Shown: positions 44,051 to 52,793 of the stretch, one piece after another
Layout of the letters: every line of letters begins with the position of its first letter
How positions within the stretch are numbered: the first letter of the stretch is position 1
Assembly (NCBI RefSeq): GCF_024138165.1
Contig: NZ_CP100002.1
Span: 124,001-188,000, forward strand
Length of the DNA stretch: 64,000 nucleotides
Origin: Halorussus vallis
GTDB lineage: Archaea > Halobacteriota > Halobacteria > Halobacteriales > Haladaptataceae
Direction of reading: 5' to 3'
Notes under the pieces: model-generated
What the model was told of the DNA's origin: nothing
The model's database searches: none
The model's input: the letters and a program-made list of their open reading frames with translations, nothing else
Program-made: the position numbers and the translations under genes

Positions 44051-44650
44051 ATGAGCACGACTGAAACTCCCCAGACCCCGGCGACGACCGAACTCGCCGG
44101 ACAGGACGACGACGAACGCGACGCGGAAGCCGAACCGCTGGAGAAGGACGACATCTTCCACCTCCTCCAGAACCAGCGCCGGCGCGACTCGCTGCGCTAC
44201 CTCAAGACCGCGGACGACCCCGTACGCATGCGCGACCTGGCCGAGCAGGTCGCGGCGTGGGAACACGACACCACCCTCCAGGCGCTCACCTCCGACCAGC
44301 GCCAGCGCGTCTACATCGCCCTTTACCAGTCTCACCTCCCCAAACTGGACGAGGAGGGCATCATCGAGTACAACCAGAGTCGCGGCATCGTCGAGCGCAC
44401 CGCGCGCGCGAGTCAACTCGACCCGTACCTCGAAACCGACGACGGCGACGAGGACGACCGGACCGAGTCCCGCGACGTCTTCGACAAGCGCGGGGGTTAC
44501 TACGGCGGCGTCCTCGGACTCACCACGCTGCTGCTGGGCGGCACCGCGCTCAACCTCTCGCTCGCGTCGCTGCTGACCGTCGTCGCGGTCGGCGTCGTCG
44601 CCCTGACCGCGTTCACCCTGCTGGCGATGGACCTCGGCTCCGACGAGTAA
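44051..44650 (+). CDS. Winged-helix membrane-anchored protein (DUF7344-like), copy 2
   Basis: A 199-residue paralogue of the protein at 14543-15145. The winged helix (DDIFHLLQNQRRRDSLRYLK, MRDLAEQVAAWEHDTTLQAL, and HLPKLDEEGIIEYNQSRGIV) is nearly identical in both, while the acidic N terminus and the two C-terminal membrane helices have diverged. A CTTTATTACTTT element about 35 bases before the ATG looks like its promoter. Family knowledge suggests a membrane-bound regulator; target genes are unknown. Confidence 0.85.
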   Translation: MSTTETPQTPATTELAGQDDDERDAEAEPLEKDDIFHLLQNQRRRDSLRYLKTADDPVRMRDLAEQVAAWEHDTTLQALTSDQRQRVYIALYQSHLPKLDEEGIIEYNQSRGIVERTARASQLDPYLETDDGDEDDRTESRDVFDKRGGYYGGVLGLTTLLLGGTALNLSLASLLTVVAVGVVALTAFTLLAMDLGSDE

Positions 44651-44972
44651 TCCCGCGAACTCCCGCAAACTCCCCCGAATCGGCGGAAACGAACGACCGG
44701 CGCCGTCGTCTGGTCTGTCCCGAACACCTACGTGACCGACGCGAACGACGGCTAGTCGGAAACCGAGTCTCTCAGACGATGAGACTATCGAGCAGTTATG
44801 CACGAATTGCAAGTAGAGTTTAGTGCGATAGAAAACTCATTTGTCTTCTGCCGGAATACCTTCGACATTCCACGTCTCTCCGTCGCGGAGTCCTCGGCGA
44901 TGGCGAAGAGTTGAGTATGGGGTTCGAGAGCGACCGCGTTGTCTTGACCGCGAGGTCCTAACGGTCTTGACT
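44651..44972. other. Gap at the boundary of the lower-GC island
   Basis: No gene is supported over 320 bases. Base composition changes from GC-rich (CCCGCGAACTCCCGCAAAC) to clearly more AT-rich towards the right, which fits the left edge of inserted DNA. Confidence 0.4.
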
Positions 44973-45479
44973 TTAATCGCTTGAGCGTGTTGTCACCCCT
45001 GCGCTAGCATTACCACCAGAGCCGCTCTTAGTGGAGTTCACTGTCGCAACGACTGTCCCGTTGTGCTTGATTTCTATTGCTGATATTTCGGAGTCTGTAT
45101 CTGGAATTTTGATCACTGCCGTGTAGGCAACCTCGGTTCGACAGCTTTCGTTGATTGCGGCCGTATTTGAGATTTCGAGACTCAAATTCCCGCCACTTCT
45201 GGTGAGCGTTCTTGTCAGCGAGACGTTTCGAGATTCCGTGATGAAACTTTCACTGATTGTTATTTTCCTCCCTTCCGCAGTCCTCTCGTTGGTGATATTC
45301 GCCGGGTTATTCTCCATCTCGGGGTTGTAACAGCCGACCACAGTACTGTCGAACGAAGCCAGCGTCACGTTCGCTTCATTGGTTTGGTCAGGGTTAGATT
45401 GCATTACTCCTGAGAGACATCCACTAGTCAGGAGTATCCCGACAAATGCCAATGACAACCCAATTCGTCTCATATTCAT
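44973..45479 (-). CDS. Secreted lipoprotein, low-GC island
   Basis: A 168-residue lipoprotein. The signal MRRIGLSLAFVGILLTSGC gives a lipobox Cys at about residue 21 (counted from MNMRR). The exported part has several N-glycosylation sequons (NVT, NIT, NVS, NES, NGT, NST, NAS), two further cysteines (VGCYNPE and ESCRTEV) and an all-beta look. The family is not recognised. It is the second gene after the Tat-secreted protein on the same strand, 42 bases apart; it might be a partner or immunity factor, which is speculation. Codon use is less GC-biased than in the rest of the window. Confidence 0.6.
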   Translation of the reverse strand: MNMRRIGLSLAFVGILLTSGCLSGVMQSNPDQTNEANVTLASFDSTVVGCYNPEMENNPANITNERTAEGRKITISESFITESRNVSLTRTLTRSGGNLSLEISNTAAINESCRTEVAYTAVIKIPDTDSEISAIEIKHNGTVVATVNSTKSGSGGNASAGVTTRSSD

Positions 45480-45521
45480 GCTGTATCTAATCACGGTATT
45501 GAAAAACAAAAAGGGAATGGC

Positions 45522-46616
45522 TCAGCAGTTGTAACCGAAGTGAGCGGCCTGCCACAGATAGTGGTTTTTGAGGTTGATATCCTCAAAGTGCCCCGTCGAT
45601 TTGACACGACAGACCGAATGAACACCGTCGGTACAGGTACTCGACGTGTCATCCATCTGTGCGCGACTACCAGGCTTCATCGAGATCGTATTTTGGCGTC
45701 GATTTGCATTGCCAAAGATGCAGTTCATGTCCCAGTGGACAGAGGGGTCTGCTGAGTTGTAGTAGGGTTCGATACATCCTGCGTTCTCGAAACTCCATGA
45801 CAGGCCTCCTCCCGAGGGGTAACCAACCGAGACACCGACATCTGAGCTATCGGTCGGCGATGAAGGGTCCCACGTTTCAACTTTTGGATTCGAGTAGTCG
45901 CGGTTCCAGAATGTGTCCGCTTCCAACCACTCATTGTGCCACTGACTGTCGAAAATCTTCGTTCCCGGAGTCATTGCGGCATGGGTCTGGACGGAATGAA
46001 TCATGCGGCCGCTAGGCTCCTCAGCCGAATTGAGACGCCACCAGACGTAACTCACGAATGCCTCGCCGTACGGGTCCTTTCGATATGTGTAGGAATTCGA
46101 GAGAACTCGATTCCAATCACTGCTGACCGACGCTTGAGTGGTGAAATCGCCGCCAGCACTTTGCGTGCTAAGGTTGTCGTCAGAACCAGTCGTTTTCAAC
46201 TGGGATTCTAGCTCCGACATCTGTTCTCGTCCCCGTTCGAGAGACACCGATGAGTTGTCCCCTGCTAAATCGACGTGTTCGACAGGATGACCGTTTGGAC
46301 CGATTGTGACGATGTAGTCTATGATCCGTGCATCATCAGGAACACTGAACTCAGACACGGGGGTCCGTCCGTCTGAGGTCGTTTTGTTCCTAGCCTGCCC
46401 CGAAACACGTTGCTTGAGTGACTGAATCTCATCCATTGAGACTGGGTTCTTGTATGTCCCAGTAAGCCGCTTCACTGGAACACTTGGGTTCGCAGTGGCC
46501 TGTCCTAAAAGAGTGGGCGCACCGCCAAGAGTAAGCCCTGCCGCTCCAAGGGCTTTGAGTGTTTTTCGACGACTTATTCCCGACTCTGCATTATTTGTGG
46601 AGGTATTATCTTCCAT
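45522..46616 (-). CDS. Tat-secreted Cys-containing protein of unknown function
   Basis: A 364-residue exported protein. A twin-arginine signal (SRRKTLKALGAAGLTLGGAP) is followed by a prodomain-like part to about residue 175 and a C-terminal part rich in Trp and Tyr with five cysteines (AGCIEPYY, DMNCIFGN, SSTCTDGV, HSVCRVK, GYNC at the very end). The layout of Tat signal, long pro-region and Cys-containing C terminus resembles halocin-C8-type precursors and other secreted haloarchaeal proteins of unknown role, but I see no real sequence match to them. Base composition is lower in GC than its surroundings, so transfer is likely. Confidence 0.6.
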   Translation of the reverse strand: MEDNTSTNNAESGISRRKTLKALGAAGLTLGGAPTLLGQATANPSVPVKRLTGTYKNPVSMDEIQSLKQRVSGQARNKTTSDGRTPVSEFSVPDDARIIDYIVTIGPNGHPVEHVDLAGDNSSVSLERGREQMSELESQLKTTGSDDNLSTQSAGGDFTTQASVSSDWNRVLSNSYTYRKDPYGEAFVSYVWWRLNSAEEPSGRMIHSVQTHAAMTPGTKIFDSQWHNEWLEADTFWNRDYSNPKVETWDPSSPTDSSDVGVSVGYPSGGGLSWSFENAGCIEPYYNSADPSVHWDMNCIFGNANRRQNTISMKPGSRAQMDDTSSTCTDGVHSVCRVKSTGHFEDINLKNHYLWQAAHFGYNC

Positions 46617-46725
46617 TTATTTTCAACCGTATTACAACCTCAACACCGCTACAACTTATATTTTTCTAACAATAATAAAAATTGAAATATACTGGGTCTG
46701 GGAGATCCTATTAGAAGCGTATTGA

Positions 46726-46929
46726 GTAGAATCCACCCAAGACATACTCGCTGATGAACGCGAAGTCAGCCGCTCGTACTGGCTGTCGCAGGCTACTCGG
46801 TCGCAGGTCACTCTCTTTGATTGGGAAGTAGACAAGCTAAACGAGGAATGGCATGCAAACGCGCTGGTCCTTGTTTCACGACAATCTCTACGACCTCAAG
46901 AGATGGACCAAGCGCAAGAAGATGAGTAG
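46726..46929 (+). pseudogene. Gene remnant, C-terminal part
   Basis: A 67-codon open stretch without a proper start reads like real protein: SYWLSQATRSQVTLFDWEVD, then KLNEEWHANALVLVSRQSL, with an acidic end EMDQAQEDE. It follows a stop codon and lies between the island and the transposase, so it is probably the tail of a gene cut by insertion. The family is not recognised. Confidence 0.35.
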
Positions 46930-47015
46930 GCACGTTTTCTTACTCAGTTGTATTTAACTGTTATCCGCGAACGTTTATATACGAACACTGGGATAAACAA
47001 CCATGAACCTACGCA

Positions 47016-48820
47016 GTGCCGTCGAAACCTCCCACCGACGCGGATTCGCTCGCATCAATAGCGAGCGACGGCACTAACTCGGTATCTCTCCTCCCCGAAC
47101 TCTACCGCGCGTCAGCTCGCACGACTCTCGATACTGAAGGCGACGTGGGTGTCGGCGAGGTCGTCGCGGCTCTTCCAGTTCCTACTGGTCTCGAAGACCG
47201 CTATCCGCAGTGGCATTCGTCCTACGATTTCGAGTCCATCCTTCGAGCGGTCATGCTGAAGCACGTCCTCGGACTCGACTCGGTTTCGACGCTCCGCCGA
47301 CGGCTACGCTCCGACCCCTATCTACTGGGTCGGCTTGGATTCAATAGCGTCCCCAACCAGTCTACTCTGTGGCGCGCTCAGAATCGTCGATTCTCCAGCG
47401 AGCTACGAGAGTCGCTTCGGGACGCGTCCCGCGAAATTTCTGACGTTGCTCGAACGCACGGCCTCGATGCGCCCGGTCCGGTCGGACACGACGACCGCGA
47501 CGACGGCGACTGCCGCGACGGGCGGCTCGCAGAACAGTCTCCCGTCACGGGAGAGGCCGAGAAGGTTGCTACTGAAGCGAAGCGTCTTGTGTATCCGAAC
47601 CTCTCGCTGGACCGCGCGCCGAACCACTGCATCCCCGAATCTGCGTTCTGGAGCCTGCAAACCTTCTGCGGGCTTCGAGAGAACTTGCACGTCAACGAGG
47701 GCGCACGCGCGTTCGCAGTAGAGACGACGAGAGACGTGACGCCGGGCGGCCACAACCACCGCGAACAGCTACGCTCGTTCGATACCGAGCGAGTTCGTGA
47801 GATGTTCCAGTCGGCAGTGGCGGAGTTGGTCGCAGAAGCGAAGACCAGCAGGGAACTCGACAGAAAGGTTTCTGTGGGCATAGACCTGACGACTAAAGCT
47901 TTCCTCGGTCAGACGGACGACCTCGAAGCCGACGTGTTCGGCGCGAAGGACGCTGAAGCCGCCTACCATTACGCAACTGTGCAGGTCATCGACGGCGGGC
48001 CGCCGCTCGTCCTCGATGCTCGTCCAGTGAGGAAAGGGGAGTCGCGGGCCGAAATCGTCGCCGACTTGCTCGATAACGCACTCCGACACGTCGGTATCGA
48101 GATGGTGCAGATGGACCGCGAGTTCGATTCTGGCGGCGTCAAGACCGCCTGCGAGACGCGCGGCTTGACGTACCTAAATCCGAAACGAAAGTTCGCGTCG
48201 GAGAAGGCGACGTGTCGGCGGCTCTCGCGGAGCGGCAAGACCGTCCACGTCGAAGAGCAACAGACCGTGACCGGAGGACCATCGCGCAAGAAACTCTACG
48301 TCCCAAGTCGTCGCGGTGGCCGCCGCGACGACCACGACGGGGACGTGGACGACGACCGCCGCGAGTACCGACAACAGCTCTGGGACGACCTCGCTGACGA
48401 ACTGGGCCTCGAACTCGCGGAAGATAGCGAGGACCGAATGTTCTCCGGTGTCGGTAGCTGGTTCTCGTCTTCCCCGATTCTGACGAGTCGCCGCAGTACG
48501 TCGTCTTCGAGACGAACGCGAGTATCGACTGCTCGGAGAGTGGAAGCGAACTGCTCCACGAAGTCGCGTCCGTCGTCAGACAGTATCGTGACCGCTGGAC
48601 GGTGGAGAACTCGTTCAAATCCATCAAGCAGTTCACGGTTCCCACGACGAGTCGGTCGCCAACGCTCCGGTTCTTCAACTTCGCATTCGCCTGCTTACTC
48701 TTCGACGTGTGGCGAATCGTGGACTTGCTCGTTCGGCAGGTTCTTGGCGTCAAGGACGGGCCGGTCGTGCCGTTCTCTCGCGTTCTCCAGTTCGTGCGCC
48801 GCGAGAGCGGCATCGGATAG
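47016..48820 (+). pseudogene. DDE transposase (IS4-like), frameshifted
   Basis: The reading frame is transposase-like from 47016 to about 48460 (N-terminal helical domain SILRAVMLKHVLGLDSVSTL; first Asp in SVGIDLTTKAFLG; second Asp in VQMDREFDSGGV). It then continues in the -1 frame (FPDSDESPQYVVF, then QYRDRWTVENSFKSIKQF with the catalytic Glu) to the TAG at 48818-48820. The Y-x2-R-x3-E-x6-K pattern points to an IS4-like group. A TTTATATACG box at 46973-46982 precedes it. A one- or two-base indel near 48455-48465 has broken the gene, unless it is programmed frameshifting. I could not find terminal inverted repeats. Confidence 0.75.
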
Positions 48821-49051
48821 TCTCTCCTTCAGAGCCGACCGAGACAGCCGTTCGGTAGCCGCATCTCTTTTTCGACCCCGGACTTCCAACGTTCTCGCTC
48901 ACTTCTGGTGGCTATTCCACGTCCGAAGTGAAATCTAATCCCCGGATTTCTCGGTCGAAACAGTCCGAAACGTCGGTTCATCTCATTCAAAGTTTCATCA
49001 CCAGAGAGTCTCTTTCTCCGTATAGCGCCACACCATTTATCCGGCGGTCGA

Positions 49052-49068
49052 ACGGCGGTTTCCGCCGT
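49052..49068 (-). terminator. Hairpin after the integrase gene
   Basis: ACGGCGG-TTT-CCGCCGT, about 40 bases beyond the minus-strand integrase stop codon. Suggested only by position. Confidence 0.3.
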
Positions 49069-49110
49069 CCGATCCTCACGAGCCGACGCCTCGACCCGAA
49101 CGTGTCCCCG

Positions 49111-50370
49111 TCAGAGGTACTCGTCGAAAATCTCCGCGAGTTCGTCCCGCACCAAGTCCCGCATCGCGTCGGCGCGGGCCCGCCGGCGGGTGCGCTCGTC
49201 GAGGTAGTTCCGTTCGGAAACCGAGGCGTCCCGGCTCCCCTGCGAAGCGGCGACGGCGGCCGTCCCCGCCCGGATGTTCGGGCGCTGGCGCCGGTAGAGC
49301 CGATACCAGGTGCGTCGCCCCATCTTCGGGAGCGGGTGGCCGCCCGCGATTTCGACGTCGGCCCGCGCTCCGAGTCGGCGGAACCACCGTCTGGCCGTCT
49401 CCGTCGACATCGGCGCTCCGGCCGACCGGCCGGGCAGGAGGTAGCCCGCCCAGTCATCGGCCGCGGCGAGCGCGTCGAGGCGGTCGCGGACCGCGTCGAC
49501 GCCGACGAGAATCTCCACGGTGTTGCGGGTCCGGCGGGCGTTCTTGCGCTGACCCGCTTCGAACTCGACGTACGGAACGTCGCCGTCGTCGGGGTCGAGG
49601 ACGAGTTGGTCGACGTGGAGTTCGCACGCTTCCACGGGGCGAAGTCCCCACCCCGCGAGCGCCAGCAGGAGGAAGCGCTCGTCGTCGTCGCCGGCGGCGA
49701 GCAGGGCCGCGAGGTCGTCGCGGCCGAGGGCGGGATGGTCGTATAGGGGTTCTTCGTCCCACCCGAACCGGTTCAGCAGGTTCTCGGCCGGATTGTAGAG
49801 GCCCCGACCCATCTCTTCGAGGAACGTGTACCAGTTCTTGACCGCCGAGACGTACTTCTTCTTCGAGGCGAGCGTGCCGAGTTCGTCGTCGAGGACGCGG
49901 AACGCGTCCCGAACGCGCGCGATCTCGTCGGGCTTGGCGGTTTCGTCGAGTAACGGCGTGAGGAGGTCGCCCGTCCCGTTGACGTCCCGGTAGGTCGTGA
50001 CGTAGGTCTTCAGTCTGGACCGGCGGGGACCGACCGTGGTTTCGGCGCGCCCCCGGTCGCGTTCGAGTTCTTCGAGGTAATCCTCGAGTCCGCGGGCGGT
50101 CGGTTCGTGGTCGATTCCCCAGGGGTCTTCGCCGTCGTCGGGCCTCGGCGGGAGCCCCACCGTCTCGTAGAACTCGCCGGGCGAGCGGTCGTGGTCGCGC
50201 CGCAGGCGCTCGACGAATCCCGAATAATTGCGCTTGAGCCAGGCGTAACTGGGGGTTTTGTGGTCGGGGTCGACGTCGACATCCGGGTCGGCCCGAAGCG
50301 CGGGCGCGATCTCCTCGCGGTAGAACGTCTCGAAGTCGTCGAGGCCGTCGAAGCGTGCGTAGTTCGGCAT
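49111..50370 (-). CDS. Tyrosine recombinase / integrase
   Basis: A 419-residue protein with an N-terminal SAM-like DNA-binding half (about residues 95-190: TARGLEDYLEELERDRGRAE, VSAVKNWYTFLEEMGR) and a C-terminal catalytic domain. The first catalytic Arg is in GWGLRPVEACELHVDQL (R244). Box II appears as PKMGRRTWYRLYRRQ followed by AASQGSRDASVSERNY, with the nucleophilic Tyr at 389. The enzyme would catalyse site-specific integration or dimer resolution of a mobile replicon. No flanking att repeat or tRNA is seen. The HEPN/MNT pair lies just upstream on the same strand, two bases away from its start. Confidence 0.85.
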   Translation of the reverse strand: MPNYARFDGLDDFETFYREEIAPALRADPDVDVDPDHKTPSYAWLKRNYSGFVERLRRDHDRSPGEFYETVGLPPRPDDGEDPWGIDHEPTARGLEDYLEELERDRGRAETTVGPRRSRLKTYVTTYRDVNGTGDLLTPLLDETAKPDEIARVRDAFRVLDDELGTLASKKKYVSAVKNWYTFLEEMGRGLYNPAENLLNRFGWDEEPLYDHPALGRDDLAALLAAGDDDERFLLLALAGWGLRPVEACELHVDQLVLDPDDGDVPYVEFEAGQRKNARRTRNTVEILVGVDAVRDRLDALAAADDWAGYLLPGRSAGAPMSTETARRWFRRLGARADVEIAGGHPLPKMGRRTWYRLYRRQRPNIRAGTAAVAASQGSRDASVSERNYLDERTRRRARADAMRDLVRDELAEIFDEYL

Positions 50371-50372
50371 AG

Positions 50373-50771
50373 TCAGTCGGCGGAGTTGCAGAGGGCTTCC
50401 ATGTCGGTGACGAGTTCGCGGGTTCGGGAGTGGAGCGCGTCGACGTTCTCATCGAGTTCGTCGTAGCCGTAGTCGGCTTGCTGCCGAAGCTCGGAGAGCT
50501 GGCTGAAGAAGCGCCCGTCCCGTCGGGGGGCGTCTCCGGCAGCGATGATCTCGGAGCCGAACAGGGACAGCACGCCGCCGTGGGAGGTGGGATCGAACCC
50601 GCGGTCGTAGAGGGCCGCCTGGACGGCGTGGAACGCGGCGTAGTAGAGGCGATTTATCACCGCGGCGTCGGAAATATTGGCCTCTCGCGCTTTCTTCGCG
50701 TCGTCGAGCGCCTGCCGCGCTTTCTGGAGTTCCCGCTCGACCGAAGGGGCCGTGTCGTCGTTTTCAGGCAT
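50373..50771 (-). CDS. HEPN-domain toxin (HepT-like)
   Basis: A 132-residue helical protein with the HEPN ribonuclease motif R-x6-H, seen as NRLYYAAFHAV with Arg41 and His48. In known HEPN/MNT modules HepT is an RNase toxin that its MNT partner neutralises by adding AMP units to a Tyr near this motif. That Tyr (RX4HXY) is replaced here by Val, so the mechanism may differ. The start overlaps the end of the MNT gene by eight bases, confirming a pair. The integrase starts two bases after its stop. Confidence 0.88.
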   Translation of the reverse strand: MPENDDTAPSVERELQKARQALDDAKKAREANISDAAVINRLYYAAFHAVQAALYDRGFDPTSHGGVLSLFGSEIIAAGDAPRRDGRFFSQLSELRQQADYGYDELDENVDALHSRTRELVTDMEALCNSAD

Positions 50772-51129
50772 ACGACCGTCCCTCGGTGACGACGTTGCGG
50801 ATGAACGGGTTCCCTTCTCGCCGGTGGCGCTCGAACGTGGATTCGGAGAGGATGTGGAGTTCGACGACGGGGCCGTACTCGATCATCGCGTCGAGGGCGA
50901 TGTCGCGGAGGGAGTCGGCGGTGGCGTCGCGGTCGGCGTCGTCGTCGAGGACGACGAGAACGTCGACGTCGCTCGCGCGTCCGCGGGCCTCTCCCCGGAC
51001 GGTGGAGCCGAAGACGTACAGCTCCGCAAGTTCGTCGCCGTGTCGGGACCGCGCGCGCTCGACGAACGCCGCCGCTGCATCGGCGTGGGCGTCCTCCGGG
51101 AGGGACTCGTGCGCGGTTTCGTCGCTCAT
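50764..51129 (-). CDS. Minimal nucleotidyltransferase antitoxin (MntA-like)
   Basis: A 121-residue MNT-fold protein with the signature VFGSTVRGEARGRASDVDVL: GS at 41-42 and the metal aspartates 54 and 56. A third acidic residue lies in VVELHI. It is the antitoxin of the overlapping HEPN gene and probably adenylylates it. The start at 51129 is preferred over a GTG-type start upstream because a TATA box (51156-51164) would put transcription right at this ATG. Confidence 0.88.
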   Translation of the reverse strand: MSDETAHESLPEDAHADAAAAFVERARSRHGDELAELYVFGSTVRGEARGRASDVDVLVVLDDDADRDATADSLRDIALDAMIEYGPVVELHILSESTFERHRREGNPFIRNVVTEGRSYA

Positions 51130-51155
51130 GGGCGGGAGTAGGGGCTTCGGCGTCA

Positions 51156-51164
51156 TTTATATTT
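51156..51164 (-). promoter_or_regulatory. TATA box of the MNT/HEPN/integrase operon
   Basis: Reads AAATATAAA on the minus strand, about 30 bases before the MNT start codon. Confidence 0.5.
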
Positions 51165-51477
51165 CCCCGGCGGAGTGGTGTCGGAGCGACGAGAGCGGGT
51201 GAAGAAAGCCGCTCGCCGTGTCCGGTGACGATTTCAAGACCATGGTTCTCGGTGGATAGCGCGATTCGGTCAAATCACTTATCGGTTGTGGTGTGGGGTT
51301 GTCTCGTCTGGACAACCATACAACACGGAATCCCCTCGGTTTCTCCGCCGAACACGATAAATCGTATAACGGTATACCAAATCTGACGGCGGTCCGTCGG
51401 GCAGCGAACGGCGACGAATCTGCGAAAAACTCGACGAGCGCCGTCAACTACGCCTCTTCCGGCGGTCGCTCGAACGG
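51165..51477. other. Gap between MNT and ParA operons
   Basis: No gene is supported. It contains a 7-base inverted repeat (GGTTGTC..GACAACC, 51297-51317) and a smaller one (GTATA..TATAC near 51370), possible regulator sites, in AT-richer DNA. Confidence 0.4.
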
Positions 51478-51918
51478 CTAGTCGTACTCGCAGCCCCACT
51501 CGTCCAACAGTTCGGCGACCTCGTCGGGATGGTCCATCGCGACGAGGTACGCGGCCTCGCGCACGTCGGTCAAGTACGTGTCGTAACCCGTCTTCGACTC
51601 GACTTCGCGCTGGAACCGCGACTCCCGTTCCTGCACGAAGCCCCGGAGGTAGAACTGCACCATCTCCCGCTCGCTCTTCACGCTGTTGCGCTCGACCGCC
51701 CACGGCAGGCCGTCATCGCCACCCTCGGCCGCGCCGCCCCCATCCTCGGCGTCCTCTCCGCCGGACTCGACGGCTACCTGCGCGTCGCCGGACTCCGCCT
51801 GCGTCGACGACGAATCTTCTCCTCCTTGGGATTCGTCTTCGGTGTCGCTCGCGTCGTCCTGGCCGTCTGCGACCGGGTCGTCGTCGCCGAACGGGTCGCC
51901 GCCGGTCCCTTGCTTCAT
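51478..51918 (-). CDS. ParA-coupled acidic protein, likely partition adaptor
   Basis: A 146-residue protein whose start overlaps the parA stop codon (ATGA). The first ~85 residues are a disordered acidic/Ser/Gly stretch. The C-terminal ~60 residues (VKSEREMVQFYLRGFVQERE, then DVREAAYLVAMDHPDEVAEL) are helical and would form a small folded domain. There is no ParB HTH motif. Haloarchaeal plasmids often have such a small gene after parA; it may be the centromere-binding partner, here of the 13-base array upstream, which is inference. Confidence 0.65.
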   Translation of the reverse strand: MKQGTGGDPFGDDDPVADGQDDASDTEDESQGGEDSSSTQAESGDAQVAVESGGEDAEDGGGAAEGGDDGLPWAVERNSVKSEREMVQFYLRGFVQERESRFQREVESKTGYDTYLTDVREAAYLVAMDHPDEVAELLDEWGCEYD

Positions 51919-52745
51919 AGGCCACCACGCTCCTCGAGGTGGGCCGCGAGTTCGTCGAGTTTGTCGAGCGTCTGTCGCTCGTGGTCCCGCTCGCGGTCGC
52001 GGTATTCGTCGACGTACCGGAACGCGCTGCATTGCTTGGCCCAGCACCCCTCGAAGAGGCTCGAGCGCTTCCGGAGCGTGATGGGATTCGAGTACGGCAT
52101 GTCGGTGACCTCGTCGAGGACCGCCCGCTGGTCGTTCGTCCCCTCGAACCGGTTCACCACGGTCGCCAGCACGCCGACGTCGATGTCGAGGTTCGATTCG
52201 ATGCCGGCGACGACCGACTCCAGTCCGGTGATGGACTCGCCGCCCTTGCCGCTGGGCTCGACGGGGATGACCAGACTCCGGGTCGCGTGGATGGCGTTGT
52301 AGAGGTGGGGACCGCTCGTCGCCGGTGGGTCGACGATGAGCACGTCGTAGTTCTCGGGAACGTCGTTGGCGGCGAGGACGTGTCGGAGGCGGCCGTACTT
52401 CGAGAACGACTCGCCGGTCTGTTCGGCGATGGACGCGGCCTTCTCCAGGAGGTCGCCGAGTCGTTCGAGCATGTTGTGGCTCGGGACGACGTCGATGCCC
52501 TCGGTCGTCCGGACGAGACCGTCGAAGTCGTCCCCGCGGTCGATCATGTGGTGGACGATGGTGTCGGCGTCGCCGTCGCTCCGGTCACCGTCGACGCCGA
52601 GGAGGTAGGAGAGACAACCGTCTTGGGGGTCGAGGTCGACGACGAGGACCCGGTGGCCGTGGTCGGCGTGGGCGCGCGCGAGGTTCGCCGAGAGCGTAGT
52701 CTTGCCGACCCCGCCCGCCTCGCTGTACGTCGTGTACGTTAGCAT
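51915..52745 (-). CDS. parA: ParA-family partition ATPase
   Basis: A 276-residue ParA/Soj-type ATPase. The deviant Walker A is EAGGVGKTTLSANLARA (residues 9-25, Lys15). Walker A' is VLVVDLDPQDGCLSYLLG and Walker B is YDVLIVDPPATSGPHLY. A C-terminal part with the VVNRFEGTNDQRAVLDEVTD region follows. It lacks the N-terminal HTH of long ParA proteins, so it does not bind its own promoter by that route. It segregates a low-copy replicon together with the coupled downstream gene and a centromere. A TATA box about 27 bases upstream sets the start. Confidence 0.92.
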   Translation of the reverse strand: MLTYTTYSEAGGVGKTTLSANLARAHADHGHRVLVVDLDPQDGCLSYLLGVDGDRSDGDADTIVHHMIDRGDDFDGLVRTTEGIDVVPSHNMLERLGDLLEKAASIAEQTGESFSKYGRLRHVLAANDVPENYDVLIVDPPATSGPHLYNAIHATRSLVIPVEPSGKGGESITGLESVVAGIESNLDIDVGVLATVVNRFEGTNDQRAVLDEVTDMPYSNPITLRKRSSLFEGCWAKQCSAFRYVDEYRDRERDHERQTLDKLDELAAHLEERGGL

Positions 52746-52768
52746 AGCAGGCTAATCAGAGAGGATGG

Positions 52769-52776
52769 CTATAAAT
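52769..52776 (-). promoter_or_regulatory. TATA box of parA
   Basis: Reads ATTTATAG on the minus strand, about 27 bases before the parA start codon, between the gene and the 13-base array. Confidence 0.5.
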
Positions 52777-52793
52777 CCTCGTCAGACGAACTC

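Noticed and set aside
48821-48960. Right inverted repeat of the transposase element
   Set aside because: I could not match any stretch here with the region left of 47003, so no element ends are claimed.
51293-51481. Open frame of 62 codons in the gap between the MNT and ParA operons
   Set aside because: No protein-like pattern, no promoter, and it overlaps a small inverted repeat.
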